Shown here in pieces: positions 51,977 to 61,158 of a stretch of DNA of 64,000 bases. Position numbers and translations under genes: made by a program. The notes beneath the pieces are model-generated. The model did not search any database, was not told where the DNA came from, and was given only the letters and a program-made list of their open reading frames with translations. Position 1 is the stretch's first letter; each line of letters opens with the position of its first letter. The DNA lies in assembly GCF_014596565.1 (NCBI RefSeq), contig NZ_NOIN01000002.1, positions 1 through 64,000 on the forward strand. Reading direction: 5' to 3'. This DNA is from Pseudomonas sp. PSB18. Lineage in GTDB: Bacteria > Pseudomonadota > Gammaproteobacteria > Pseudomonadales > Pseudomonadaceae.

Positions 51977-52404
51977 ATGGCATTTGCGGAATAACGCTTG
52001 ATGCTTCACTGTCAAAGCCGCAGACGCGACCGAGACAACTGCTTTATCACGTCAGACCTGGCTCTTTTGCCAGCGGTGCACGTCTCTTCTGACGAGCCTT
52101 CCAAGGCTACTGACGAGCACACCCTGATTCCTCTAACGACGATCAGCCCATGGCACCTGCTTGCGTGCCCGCTCGATGAGCTATCCGAGGCCTGACCGGC
52201 CGTTACCGGATTCAGCGCAACATATTCAAACAGTCGAATACTGATGGTAATTAACGTCAGTGGATTATCGGCAGATACACTTCCCGACAGCAATGATGCA
52301 GACAACCCGGTCGAGCCACCGTTTACAGTGTCTCAAGACCAGAACCCGGTTACGCCTGCTGATTCCGGGCCCCTATTTCTTCGCGCAGTGATGATGAGAA
52401 CGCC
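51977..52404. other. 428-bp gap between rpsU hairpin and dnaG
   Basis: No gene can be assigned. The GatB/YqeY-domain gene expected here from other Pseudomonas is absent. Two weak frames exist: ATG 51998 to 52195 (ends CPLDELSEA) and a 57-codon frame at 52244-52417 (MVINVSGLSADTLPDSNDAD) that runs over the dnaG start. Neither has a good ribosome site or recognisable family. Base composition is less GC-rich than in neighbouring genes. Confidence 0.6.
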
Positions 52405-54375
52405 ATGGCCGGGCTGATTCCCCAGAGCTTTATTGACGACCTCCTGAACCGCACCGATATCGTCGATGTGGTCAGCTCTCGCCTGCAAATGAAAAAGGCC
52501 GGCAAGAACTACACCGCCTGCTGTCCGTTCCACAAGGAAAAAACCCCATCCTTCAGCGTCAGCCCCGACAAGCAGTTCTATTACTGCTTCGGCTGTGGCG
52601 CTGGCGGCAATGCCCTCGGCTTCATCATGGACCACGACAACCTGGATTTCCCCCAGGCCGTCGAAGAACTGGCCAAAGCCGCCGGCATGGAAATTCCTCG
52701 CGAGGAAAGCGGTCGGGGCCACAAGCCACGCCAGCCCACCGACTCGCCGCTCTATCCACTGCTGACGGCGGCGGCTGATTTTTATCGCCAAGCCCTGAAA
52801 AGCCACCCGGCCCGCAAGGCTGCGGTGGACTACCTCAAGGGTCGCGGCCTGACCGGCGAAATCGCCCGGGACTTCGGCCTCGGCTTCGCCCCGCCCGGCT
52901 GGGACAATCTGTACAAGCACTTGAGCAGCGACACGCTGCAGCAACGCGCCATGATCGACGCCGGCCTACTGATCGAGAACGCCGAAACCGGCAAGCGCTA
53001 CGACCGCTTCCGCGACCGGGTGATGTTCCCGATCCGCGATACGCGCGGGCGAATCATTGCCTTCGGCGGTCGGGTACTGGGCGACGACAAGCCCAAGTAC
53101 CTGAACTCGCCGGAAACACCGGTATTCCACAAGGGCCAAGAGCTGTACGGCTTGTATGAGGCCCGCAAGAACAACCGCAACCTCGACGAGATCATCGTCG
53201 TCGAAGGTTACATGGACGTCATTGCCCTTGCTCAGCAAGGCCTGCGCAATGCCGTTGCAACGCTGGGCACGGCCACCAGCGAAGAGCATATGAAGCGACT
53301 TTTTCGTGTCGTGCCCAGCGTGCTGTTCTGCTTCGACGGTGACCAGGCCGGCCGCAATGCCGCCTGGCGCGCACTGGAAGCCACGCTGCCCTGCCTGCAG
53401 GATGGCCGGCGGGCACGCTTCCTGTTCCTGCCGGAAGGCGAGGACCCGGATACCCTGGTGCGCTCCGAAGGCACCGATGCGTTCCGTGCGCGAATCAATC
53501 AACACGCGCAGCCATTGGCCGATTATTTTTTCCAGCAGTTGATCGAAGAGGCCGACCCGCGCTCCCTCGAAGGCAAGGCCCACATGGTCACCCTCGCGGC
53601 CCCGCTGATCGACAAGGTACCCGGTGCCAACCTGCGCACCTTGATGCGCCAGCGCCTGACCGAAATCACCGGCCTCAACAGCGAAGCGGTCAACCAACTG
53701 GCCCATAGCACCCCTGCGGAGGCACCGCCGGCGTACGACCCGGGCATCGACTACGACGCGATGCCGGATTTCGCCGACTATCATCATCCTCAGCAGGACT
53801 ACGCGCCGCAGCAGGAATGGACATCGAAAAAAACCGGCAGCGGCGGCAAGAAATGGGACAAGAAGCCCTGGGACAAGAATGGCAAGCGCGGCGATCGCGA
53901 CCAGCCACGTGCCCCACGCGTGCCGGTAGGCGTCGAAGCACCAACTCTAATTGCTCTTCGCACACTCATTCATCATCCGCAGATGGCTAGCAAGGTCGAA
54001 ACCGCTGATCATTTCGCAAACGAGAGCAATACCTATGCACAACTGCTGGTAGCACTGGTCGAGGCCGTGCAGAAAAATCCTAAGCTAAGCTCCATTCAGC
54101 TTATGGCTCGCTGGCACGGAACCGATCAGGGGCGCCTGCTCAAGGCATTGGCAGAAAAAGAGTGGTTGATTGCAAACGACAATCTTGAACAACAGTTTTT
54201 AGACACCATTACTAGGTTATCCGCGGGTCAACACGCACAGAACCTGGAAGACCTCATCAGGAAAGCAAAGCAGCCGGGGCTGACCGCGGAGGACGCCAGC
54301 CAGATAGCGAATGAAATGCGTGAACTATTAAAACGCAATGTCTCCACATCAAACCCGACCTCAACTGGCGCGTGA
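52405..54375 (+). CDS. dnaG: DNA primase
   Basis: Makes RNA primers for replication. The 656-residue protein has an N-terminal CHC2 zinc domain (CCPFHKEKTPSFSV ... YYCFGCG), a TOPRIM core (EGYMDVIALAQ, FCFDGDQAG), a Lys/Gly/Trp-rich linker near residues 470-505, and a C-terminal DnaB-binding domain. Codon use changes visibly near 53,940, at the start of the last domain: rarer, AT-rich codons replace the strongly biased ones. Length is normal. Confidence 0.97.
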   Translation: MAGLIPQSFIDDLLNRTDIVDVVSSRLQMKKAGKNYTACCPFHKEKTPSFSVSPDKQFYYCFGCGAGGNALGFIMDHDNLDFPQAVEELAKAAGMEIPREESGRGHKPRQPTDSPLYPLLTAAADFYRQALKSHPARKAAVDYLKGRGLTGEIARDFGLGFAPPGWDNLYKHLSSDTLQQRAMIDAGLLIENAETGKRYDRFRDRVMFPIRDTRGRIIAFGGRVLGDDKPKYLNSPETPVFHKGQELYGLYEARKNNRNLDEIIVVEGYMDVIALAQQGLRNAVATLGTATSEEHMKRLFRVVPSVLFCFDGDQAGRNAAWRALEATLPCLQDGRRARFLFLPEGEDPDTLVRSEGTDAFRARINQHAQPLADYFFQQLIEEADPRSLEGKAHMVTLAAPLIDKVPGANLRTLMRQRLTEITGLNSEAVNQLAHSTPAEAPPAYDPGIDYDAMPDFADYHHPQQDYAPQQEWTSKKTGSGGKKWDKKPWDKNGKRGDRDQPRAPRVPVGVEAPTLIALRTLIHHPQMASKVETADHFANESNTYAQLLVALVEAVQKNPKLSSIQLMARWHGTDQGRLLKALAEKEWLIANDNLEQQFLDTITRLSAGQHAQNLEDLIRKAKQPGLTAEDASQIANEMRELLKRNVSTSNPTSTGA

Positions 54376-54389
54376 GGTCACAGCTCAGG

Positions 54390-54395
54390 TATAAT
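54390..54395 (+). promoter_or_regulatory. Candidate rpoD -10 element
   Basis: A perfect TATAAT lies 48 bp before the rpoD start in the 67-bp dnaG-rpoD gap. No good -35 sits 16-18 bp upstream (that place falls in the end of dnaG), so the promoter call is tentative. Confidence 0.4.
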
Positions 54396-54442
54396 CCTCG
54401 GCTTGTTTTTTGCCCGCCAAGACCTTCAGTGGATAGGGTGTT

Positions 54443-56290
54443 ATGTCCGGAAAAGCGCAACAGCAGTCTCGTATCAAAGAGTTGATCCTATTGGGTCGTG
54501 AGCAGGGCTACCTGACTTACGCGGAGGTCAACGACCACCTGCCGGAGGATATTTCAGATCCGGAACAGGTGGAAGACATCATCCGCATGATCAACGACAT
54601 GGGGATCAACGTATTCGAGGTTGCGCCAGATAAGGATGCCCTTATGCTGGCCGACGCCGATACCGACGAGGCGGCCGCTGAAGAAGCGGCCGCAGCGCTG
54701 GCGGCTGTCGAGACCGACATTGGTCGCACCACCGACCCCGTGCGCATGTACATGCGTGAAATGGGTACGGTAGAGCTCCTCACGCGTGAAGGCGAAATCG
54801 AAATCGCCAAGCGTATTGAAGAAGGCATCCGTGAAGTGATGGGCGCAATCGCGCACTTCCCTGGCACGGTCGACCATATTCTCTCCGAGTACACTCGCGT
54901 CACCACCGAAGGTGGCCGCCTGTCCGACGTCCTGAGTGGCTACATCGACCCGGACGACGGCACCACGCCGCCTGCCGCCGAAGTACCGCCGCCCATCGAC
55001 GCGAAAGCCGAGAAGGCCGACGACGACAGCGATGACGACGAGGCCGAAGCCAGCGATGACGAAGAAGAAGCCGAAAGCGGTCCTGATCCGATTGTCGCCG
55101 CACAGCGTTTCGGCGCTGTGGCCGACCAGATGGAAATCACCCGCAAGGCGCTGAAAAAGCACGGTCGTGACAACAAGCAGGCCATTGCCGAGCTGTTGGC
55201 CCTGGCCGAGTTGTTCATGCCGATCAAGCTGGTGCCCAAGCAATTCGAAGGCCTGGTCGAGCGCGTTCGTAGCGCCCTGGATCGTCTGCGTCAGCAAGAG
55301 CGCGCAATCATGCAGCTGTGCGTGCGTGATGCCCGCATGCCACGTGCCGACTTCCTGCGTCAGTTCCCTGGTAACGAAGTCGACGAAAGCTGGACCGATG
55401 CACTGGCCAAAGGCAAGACCAAATACGCCGAGGCCATCGCCCGCCTGCAACCGGACATCGTTCGTTGCCAGCAGAAGCTGAGCGCGCTGGAGGCCGAAAC
55501 CGGCCTGAGCATCGCCGAGATCAAGGACATCAACCGTCGCATGTCGATCGGTGAGGCCAAGGCCCGCCGCGCGAAGAAAGAGATGGTCGAAGCGAACTTG
55601 CGTCTGGTGATCTCGATTGCCAAGAAGTACACCAACCGCGGCCTGCAATTCCTCGACCTGATCCAGGAAGGCAACATCGGCCTGATGAAAGCGGTGGACA
55701 AGTTCGAATACCGTCGCGGCTACAAGTTCTCGACCTATGCCACCTGGTGGATCCGCCAGGCGATCACCCGCTCGATCGCCGACCAGGCCCGCACCATCCG
55801 TATTCCGGTGCACATGATCGAGACCATCAACAAGCTCAACCGTATTTCCCGGCAGATGTTGCAGGAAATGGGTCGTGAACCGACTCCGGAAGAGCTGGGC
55901 GAACGCATGGAAATGCCTGAGGACAAGATCCGCAAGGTATTGAAGATCGCCAAAGAGCCGATCTCCATGGAAACGCCGATCGGTGATGATGAAGATTCCC
56001 ATCTGGGTGACTTCATCGAAGACTCCACCATGCAGTCGCCGATCGATGTCGCCACCGTCGAGAGCCTCAAGGAAGCGACCCGTGAAGTACTCTCTGGCCT
56101 CACTGCCCGTGAAGCCAAGGTACTGCGCATGCGTTTCGGCATCGATATGAATACCGACCACACCCTCGAGGAAGTCGGTAAGCAGTTTGACGTGACGCGC
56201 GAGCGGATTCGTCAGATCGAAGCCAAGGCGTTGCGCAAACTGCGCCACCCGACACGAAGCGAGCATCTGCGCTCCTTCCTCGACGAGTGA
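54443..56290 (+). CDS. rpoD: RNA polymerase sigma factor RpoD (sigma70)
   Basis: Housekeeping sigma factor. The 615-residue protein has region 1.1 (1-80), an acidic non-conserved insert near residues 185-215 ([18 protein letters not shown]), region 2 with [15 protein letters not shown] for -10 binding, region 3, and region 4 with the -35 helix-turn-helix [15 protein letters not shown] strong terminator follows. Confidence 0.98.
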   Translation: MSGKAQQQSRIKELILLGREQGYLTYAEVNDHLPEDISDPEQVEDIIRMINDMGINVFEVAPDKDALMLADADTDEAAAEEAAAALAAVETDIGRTTDPVRMYMREMGTVELLTREGEIEIAKRIEEGIREVMGAIAHFPGTVDHILSEYTRVTTEGGRLSDVLSGYIDPDDGTTPPAAEVPPPIDAKAEKADDDSDDDEAEASDDEEEAESGPDPIVAAQRFGAVADQMEITRKALKKHGRDNKQAIAELLALAELFMPIKLVPKQFEGLVERVRSALDRLRQQERAIMQLCVRDARMPRADFLRQFPGNEVDESWTDALAKGKTKYAEAIARLQPDIVRCQQKLSALEAETGLSIAEIKDINRRMSIGEAKARRAKKEMVEANLRLVISIAKKYTNRGLQFLDLIQEGNIGLMKAVDKFEYRRGYKFSTYATWWIRQAITRSIADQARTIRIPVHMIETINKLNRISRQMLQEMGREPTPEELGERMEMPEDKIRKVLKIAKEPISMETPIGDDEDSHLGDFIEDSTMQSPIDVATVESLKEATREVLSGLTAREAKVLRMRFGIDMNTDHTLEEVGKQFDVTRERIRQIEAKALRKLRHPTRSEHLRSFLDE

Positions 56291-56295
56291 CCTTC

Positions 56296-56326
56296 AAAAC
56301 CCCCGGCCCTGCCGGGGGTTTTGTTT
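56296..56326 (+). terminator. rpoD terminator
   Basis: A 12-bp perfect stem AAAACCCCCGGC/GCCGGGGGTTTT with a CCT loop is followed by GTTTT. It lies 6 bp past the rpoD stop. Confidence 0.95.
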
Positions 56327-56414
56327 TATGCAGATAAAATCCCCTTCGCTACGCCCCCCGCCCCATTGCCCGTCTACACTCGAAACATCCTCCCTATGCC
56401 ATAACGAGACCGTG

Positions 56415-59400
56415 ATGCCCAGACTGACGGCCCTGCTCCTGCTGTCACTGATGACCTGGACCGCAACGGCTGGCGCATTGATGCTCACTGACGAAGAGCG
56501 CCGCTGGCTCAAGGACCACCCCGACCTGCGCCTGGGCGTCGATGCCTCATGGCCACCGTTCGAGTTCCGCGACGATCAAGGCCGTTATCAGGGCCTGGCC
56601 GCCGATTATGTCGAAGTCATCCGCGAGCGGCTGGCCGTCACGCTCACCCCCATCGAGCCCGCCAGCTGGACCGCCGTGCTGGAATTGGTCGCGCAAGGCA
56701 AGATCGACCTGCTGCCAGGCATCATGTCCACCCCCGAGCGCCAGAACTTCCTGGCGTTTACGCGCCCGTACCTGGATTTTCCGATCGTTATCCTGGCCCA
56801 TCGAGGCGGAGCCCAGCCTCACAATCTCAAGGACCTGTACGGGTTGAAAATTGCCGTGGTGGAAAACTACGCCCCCCATGAGCTGCTACGCAATCATCAC
56901 CCTGACCTTAACCTGGTGGCGCTGCCCAACGTCAGTTCAGCCCTGCAAGCCCTGGCCACCGATAAAGTGGATGCCGTGGTAGGCGACCTTGCCTCCAGTG
57001 TCTGGAGTCTGCGCCAGCTCAAGCTCGAGGGCCTCTACGTCAGCGGCGAAACGCCCTATCGCTATCAATTGGCAATGGCCGTCCCTCGCGACAATAAAAT
57101 ACTGGTGAGCATCCTGGACAAGGTCATCGCCGATATGAGCCCGGCCGAGATCACCGAAATCCAGGAGAAGTGGGTCGGCAATGTCCGCGACTACCGACAG
57201 CTCTGGTCCGACCTGCTGCTTTATGGCCTGCCAGGGATGCTGCTCTTGATGGGTATCCTGGCCGTAGTAATTCGTATCAACCGCCGCCTCAGTTCGGAGA
57301 TCGCCCGTCGAGTCGACCTGGAACAGGAACTGCGCAGCAGCGAATACCACTATCGCGGCCTGGTGGAAAGCCTCTCGGCAATTGCCTGGGAAGCCAAGGT
57401 CAGCGACTTCACCTACACCTATGTCTCGCCCCACGCCGAAGACTTGCTCGGCTATCCCCTCGCCCATTGGCTGATCCCAGGCTTCTGGCGCAACATCATT
57501 CATCCGGCCGACCTGATCCGCGCCCAGACCTATTGCGATCACGAGGTGCTCGCCGGACGCGATCATTGCATCGATTACCGCGTCATCACCGCCGACGGCC
57601 GTTGCCTGTGGGTTCGCGACATTGTCAGCCTGATCGAACATGGCCACGAACCGGTGATGCGCGGGCTGATGATCGATATCAGCGAAGCCAAGCGCACCGA
57701 GGAAGCGCTGCGTCTCTCGGAGCAGAAATTCGCCTCGGTATTCCGCCAGTGCCCGGACATCCTGGTGATCGCGCGGCTGCTGGACGGATGCTTGCTGGAG
57801 GTCAACAAAGCCTTCGAAGAACAGATCGGCCTGAGCGCCGACGAGGTGGTGGGCCAGACCGCGACCGAACTGAACATCTGGGGCATCCAGGGCGTTGGCC
57901 CGAGCCTGTTGCAGCGCCTGCAGGCGGGGAGTATCCGTAACCTGGAGATGCCCTTTCGCCGCAGCAACGGCCAGGTATTCACCGGGTTGATCTCCGCCGA
58001 ACCCTTCGACCTGGACACGACACCCGCGCTGGTCGTGGTGGTGCGGGACATCAGTCAACTCAAGGAAACCCAACAACAGCTGCAAACCTCCGAAGAGAAG
58101 TTCGCCAAGGCGTTCCACGCTTCGCCCGATGGCCTGCTGCTATCCCGACAAAGCGATGGCCTGCTGATTGAAGTCAACGAAGGCTTCAGCCGCATCACCG
58201 GCTTCAACAGCGCCTTGTCGGTGGATCGCTCCACCCTGGACCTGGGGATCTGGGTCAACCTCAACGAGCGCAAACAGATGCTCGACCTCCTGCAGCGTGA
58301 CGGCTACGTCAAGGACTTCAGCTGCCATATCCGCCGTAACGACGGGCAGATACGACTCTGTGAAGTCTCCAGCCGCCCGCTGCCCATCGGCAATGAAGAC
58401 TGCATGCTGACCATCGCCCGGGACATCACCGAACGCCATCTGATGCAGGAAAAACTGCAACAGGCCGCCACCGTGTTCGAAAGCACGGCCGAAGGCGTGC
58501 TGATCACCGATACGCAACAGCACATCAGCGCCGTGAACCGCGCCTTCAGTGAAATCACCGGCTATAGCGAAACCGAAGCTCTGGGCCATACGCCCCGCTT
58601 GCTGGCCTCCGGCTTGCACGACAGCGCGTTCTACGCCGCGATGTGGCACCAGTTGACGGCAGAGGGGCATTGGCAGGGGGAGATCTCCAATCGCCGCAAG
58701 AACGGCGAGCTATACCCCAGTTGGCTGACCATCAGCGCGGTGCGCAACCGTGATCAGCAAATCACCCATTTCGTCGCCGTCTTCGCCGATATCTCCAGCC
58801 TCAAACACGCCCAGGCCAAGCTCGACTACCAGGCCCACCACGACCCGCTCACCGGCCTGCCCAATCGCACGCTGTTCGAAAGCCGCTTGCTGACGGCCCT
58901 AAACAACCAGCAGGAGAACGGTGGGCAGGGTGCGGTGCTGTTCCTGGACCTGGACCGCTTCAAGCACATCAACGATAGTCTTGGGCACCCGGTCGGCGAC
59001 CTGCTGCTCAAGGGCATCGCCGTGCGTCTGAGGGAGCAACTGCGTGATATCGACACCGTGGCGCGCCTGGGTGGTGACGAATTCATCATCCTGCTGCCGG
59101 GCCTGCAGCAGCCCAGCGATGCCGAGCACATAGCCCTGAAGTTGCTGAACTGTTTCGCCGCGCCATTCCAGGCCGGCGAACATGAGTTCTTCATCAGCGC
59201 CAGCATCGGCACCAGCCTCTACCCCCAGGATGGCTGCGACGTCGCCACGCTGGTCAAGAACGCCGATGCGGCGATGTACCGCTCCAAGGCCAAGGGCCGC
59301 AACCGGGTGGAAAGCTACACCCGCGACCTCACCGCCCAGGCCAGCGAGCGCGTGGCCATGGAGTACGAACTGCGGAGGGCGATCGAACGTAACGAGTTGT

Positions 59401-60158
59401 CACTGTCTTTCCAACCGAAAATCAGCCTCGCCGATAACCGACTGGTGGGCGCCGAAGCCTTGATTCGTTGGACCCACCCGACGTTTGGCGACGTGCCACC
59501 GGAACACTTCATCCCCCTGGCGGAAGAAAACGGCATGATCCTGCAAATCGGCGACTGGGTCCTGGAACACGCTTGCCGACAGCTGTACGAATGGAACAGC
59601 GCCTACGAAAGCCTCGGCCCACTGTCGGTCAACCTGGCCGGAGCGCAACTGCGCCAGCCGAACCTGCTGATACGCATTGAACAACTCCTGCGGGAGAACC
59701 ACCTGAAGCCCGGTTTATTGCAACTGGAAATTACCGAAAACTTCATCATGAGCCAGGCCGAAGAAGCGCTGACGGTGCTGCACCAACTCAAAAAGCTCGG
59801 CGTACAACTGGCCATCGACGACTTCGGCACGGGCTACTCCTCCCTGAGCTACCTCAAGCGCCTGCCGCTGGACATCCTCAAGATCGACCAGTCTTTCGTC
59901 CGGGGCCTGCCCGACGACCCCCACGATGCGGCCATCGTGCGGGCAATCATTGCCCTGGGTCGCAGCATGCAATTCACCATCATCGCCGAGGGCGTCGAAA
60001 CCCTGGCCCAACAGCAATTCCTGGCTGAAGAAGGCTGCGAACAGATCCAGGGCTATATCGTCAGCCTGCCCCTGGGCGCCGATGAATTTGCCGCGACGTT
60101 TCTGCGCATGACCGTATCGGATTTTTCGGATAGCACAGCCGAGAAACCGTCGCTATAA
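56415..60158 (+). CDS. rmcA: RmcA-like PAS/GGDEF/EAL c-di-GMP protein
   Basis: Predicted dual-domain c-di-GMP enzyme. The 1247-residue protein has a signal peptide (MPRLTALLLLSLMTWTATAGA), a periplasmic Venus-flytrap domain (about 25-260), a membrane helix (267-290), four PAS domains (about 305-430, 437-550, 558-680, 685-800), a GGDEF domain (RLGGDEF near 886), and an EAL domain (GAEALIRW near 1013, then EITEN, DDFGTGYSS). Both signature motifs are intact. In P. aeruginosa RmcA (PA0575) also sits next to rpoD and responds to redox state and arginine. I chose ATG 56415 before the signal peptide; the frame opens at 56328. Confidence 0.88.
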   Translation: MPRLTALLLLSLMTWTATAGALMLTDEERRWLKDHPDLRLGVDASWPPFEFRDDQGRYQGLAADYVEVIRERLAVTLTPIEPASWTAVLELVAQGKIDLLPGIMSTPERQNFLAFTRPYLDFPIVILAHRGGAQPHNLKDLYGLKIAVVENYAPHELLRNHHPDLNLVALPNVSSALQALATDKVDAVVGDLASSVWSLRQLKLEGLYVSGETPYRYQLAMAVPRDNKILVSILDKVIADMSPAEITEIQEKWVGNVRDYRQLWSDLLLYGLPGMLLLMGILAVVIRINRRLSSEIARRVDLEQELRSSEYHYRGLVESLSAIAWEAKVSDFTYTYVSPHAEDLLGYPLAHWLIPGFWRNIIHPADLIRAQTYCDHEVLAGRDHCIDYRVITADGRCLWVRDIVSLIEHGHEPVMRGLMIDISEAKRTEEALRLSEQKFASVFRQCPDILVIARLLDGCLLEVNKAFEEQIGLSADEVVGQTATELNIWGIQGVGPSLLQRLQAGSIRNLEMPFRRSNGQVFTGLISAEPFDLDTTPALVVVVRDISQLKETQQQLQTSEEKFAKAFHASPDGLLLSRQSDGLLIEVNEGFSRITGFNSALSVDRSTLDLGIWVNLNERKQMLDLLQRDGYVKDFSCHIRRNDGQIRLCEVSSRPLPIGNEDCMLTIARDITERHLMQEKLQQAATVFESTAEGVLITDTQQHISAVNRAFSEITGYSETEALGHTPRLLASGLHDSAFYAAMWHQLTAEGHWQGEISNRRKNGELYPSWLTISAVRNRDQQITHFVAVFADISSLKHAQAKLDYQAHHDPLTGLPNRTLFESRLLTALNNQQENGGQGAVLFLDLDRFKHINDSLGHPVGDLLLKGIAVRLREQLRDIDTVARLGGDEFIILLPGLQQPSDAEHIALKLLNCFAAPFQAGEHEFFISASIGTSLYPQDGCDVATLVKNADAAMYRSKAKGRNRVESYTRDLTAQASERVAMEYELRRAIERNELSLSFQPKISLADNRLVGAEALIRWTHPTFGDVPPEHFIPLAEENGMILQIGDWVLEHACRQLYEWNSAYESLGPLSVNLAGAQLRQPNLLIRIEQLLRENHLKPGLLQLEITENFIMSQAEEALTVLHQLKKLGVQLAIDDFGTGYSSLSYLKRLPLDILKIDQSFVRGLPDDPHDAAIVRAIIALGRSMQFTIIAEGVETLAQQQFLAEEGCEQIQGYIVSLPLGADEFAATFLRMTVSDFSDSTAEKPSL

Positions 60159-60159
60159 T
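60154..60159 (+). promoter_or_regulatory. tRNA -10 element overlapping rmcA stop
   Basis: TATAAT lies 14 bp before the mature tRNA and contains the rmcA stop codon TAA. A GC-rich discriminator (CCGCGGCC) follows, as at stable-RNA promoters. The -35 is weak (TAGCAC, 17-bp spacing). Confidence 0.55.
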
Positions 60160-60173
60160 CCGCGGCCTACTGA

Positions 60174-60250
60174 GGGCCTATAGCTCAGTCGGTTAGAGCA
60201 GAGGACTCATAATCCTTTGGTCCACGGTTCGAGTCCGTGTGGGCCCACCA
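60174..60250 (+). tRNA. tRNA with CAT anticodon, probable tRNA-Ile2
   Basis: A 77-nt cloverleaf with encoded CCA: acceptor GGGCCTA/TGGGCCC, D arm GCTC/GAGC, anticodon CAT at 60208-60210, T loop TTCGAGT. A CAT anticodon is read either as elongator Met or as lysidine-modified Ile2. The C4-G69 and C5-G68 pairs and the G27-U43 wobble fit the TilS recognition set of tRNA-Ile2, so Ile (AUA codons) is preferred. A strong terminator follows. Confidence 0.9.
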
Positions 60251-60255
60251 ACTTG

Positions 60256-60279
60256 AAAGCCGCGCATTGCGCGGCTTTT
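60256..60279 (+). terminator. tRNA terminator
   Basis: A 10-bp perfect stem AAAGCCGCGC/GCGCGGCTTT with an ATT loop and T-run starts 5 bp after the tRNA CCA end. Confidence 0.93.
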
Positions 60280-60370
60280 CTGTGTCTGGATTTGAAGTTC
60301 CTTTTCGATAAGGACAGCATCGCTGCTCAAATCTAACCCGGCACAAGAGCATGCACGGGAAACCCAACGA

Positions 60371-60682
60371 CTATTGTTGATGGGAGAAGTTTTCAATCCT
60401 GACCTGACCATCCGGAAACGTGGCGATAATCTCCAATTCGCCGCCCATGGCACGGATGTAGTTACGCAACGTGCTGATGTACATGTCCGTGCGACGCTCC
60501 ATTTTCGAGACCGCTGCCTGGTTGATATGCAGTGCCTTGGCCAAGGCTTCCTGGCTCAGATCCTGCGCCTGACGTAACTCGTGCAGTGGCATTTCCGCCC
60601 GTAACTTCTGATACAGCGCTTGCGTGCGGACCTGAGAATCTGGCGAACGACAGGCCACCAGATCGGCAAATTTCTTAGCCAT
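60371..60682 (-). CDS. XRE-family antitoxin (HigA-like)
   Basis: The 103-residue product has a helix-turn-helix (LSQEALAKALHINQAAVSKMERR) and the sheet MYISTLRNYIRAMGGELEIIA typical of antitoxins paired with Gp49/HigB toxins. It should bind the toxin and repress the operon. ATG 60682 overlaps the toxin stop by 8 bp; toxin-first order is the HigBA pattern. The toxin gene is broken (next entry), so this may be an orphan antitoxin. It lies just downstream of a tRNA, a common site for acquired DNA, though I see no integrase or repeated tRNA end. Confidence 0.87.
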   Translation of the reverse strand: MAKKFADLVACRSPDSQVRTQALYQKLRAEMPLHELRQAQDLSQEALAKALHINQAAVSKMERRTDMYISTLRNYIRAMGGELEIIATFPDGQVRIENFSHQQ

Positions 60683-61039
60683 TGTCAAAACCCTCTTTCT
60701 TCAATACTTCCAAATGCTCGTCATAAAGACGCTCGGCCAAAGGCACGTATTCGTGATACCAGCGATCCTGGCCGGTCTTGCCTCCGCCGATCAGAAGAAT
60801 GGCGCAGCGGCGCGGGTCAAAGGCATAGAGCACACGATAAGGTCTTCCTCCGTGCTGCACCCGTAGCTCCCGAAGGTTGCCATGGCGCGAACCTTTAATA
60901 TCGCGGTATGAGGAAAGCCCAAAAAAGGCCCGGCATCACCCAGCAACATTACCGAGGCCTGCACAGAATCCTGCTCACTCTCACCGAGACGGTTCCACCA
61001 CATCTCAAACTCATCTGTGTATTCAACATCCCATTTCAT
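60675..61039 (-). pseudogene. HigB/Gp49-like toxin broken by an AT duplication
   Basis: Two overlapping frames encode the two halves of one RelE-superfamily toxin. The first starts MKWDVEYTDEFEMWWN and runs to FLGFPH; the second continues KGSRHGNLRELRVQHGG...YRVLYAFDP and ends EGFDNG. Removing one AT from the ATAT at 60898-60901 joins them into a 120-residue protein of normal family length (GFPHTAIKGSRHG). As it stands the first frame continues out of phase to 60791. This looks like a +2 slippage mutation. Sequencing error or programmed shifting are alternatives. Confidence 0.82.
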
Positions 61040-61158
61040 TCAAATATGCCATCCAGGATATATAACCTCAAGGGAATAATCCTAGACATTCCAACCGCCC
61101 TCCTGCCATCTGGGTGGCATCGCGAATTTGTTAGCGAGGGTTTCGCAGCGGTCCTCTC
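61040..61158. other. Gap between higB remnant and hypothetical gene
   Basis: A short, comparatively AT-rich stretch between divergent genes. It must hold the promoters of the toxin-antitoxin unit and of the large plus-strand gene, but no convincing -35/-10 pair was found. Confidence 0.4.

Noticed and set aside
54554..56266. 570-codon minus-strand frame antisense to rpoD
   Set aside because: Artefact of high GC third-position bias; rpoD is certain on the other strand.
56937..58118. 393-codon minus-strand frame inside rmcA
   Set aside because: Antisense to PAS-domain coding sequence; no own features.
60174..61158. Genomic island integrated at the tRNA
   Set aside because: The toxin module sits next to the tRNA, but there is no integrase and no repeat of the tRNA 3' end was found by eye in the window.
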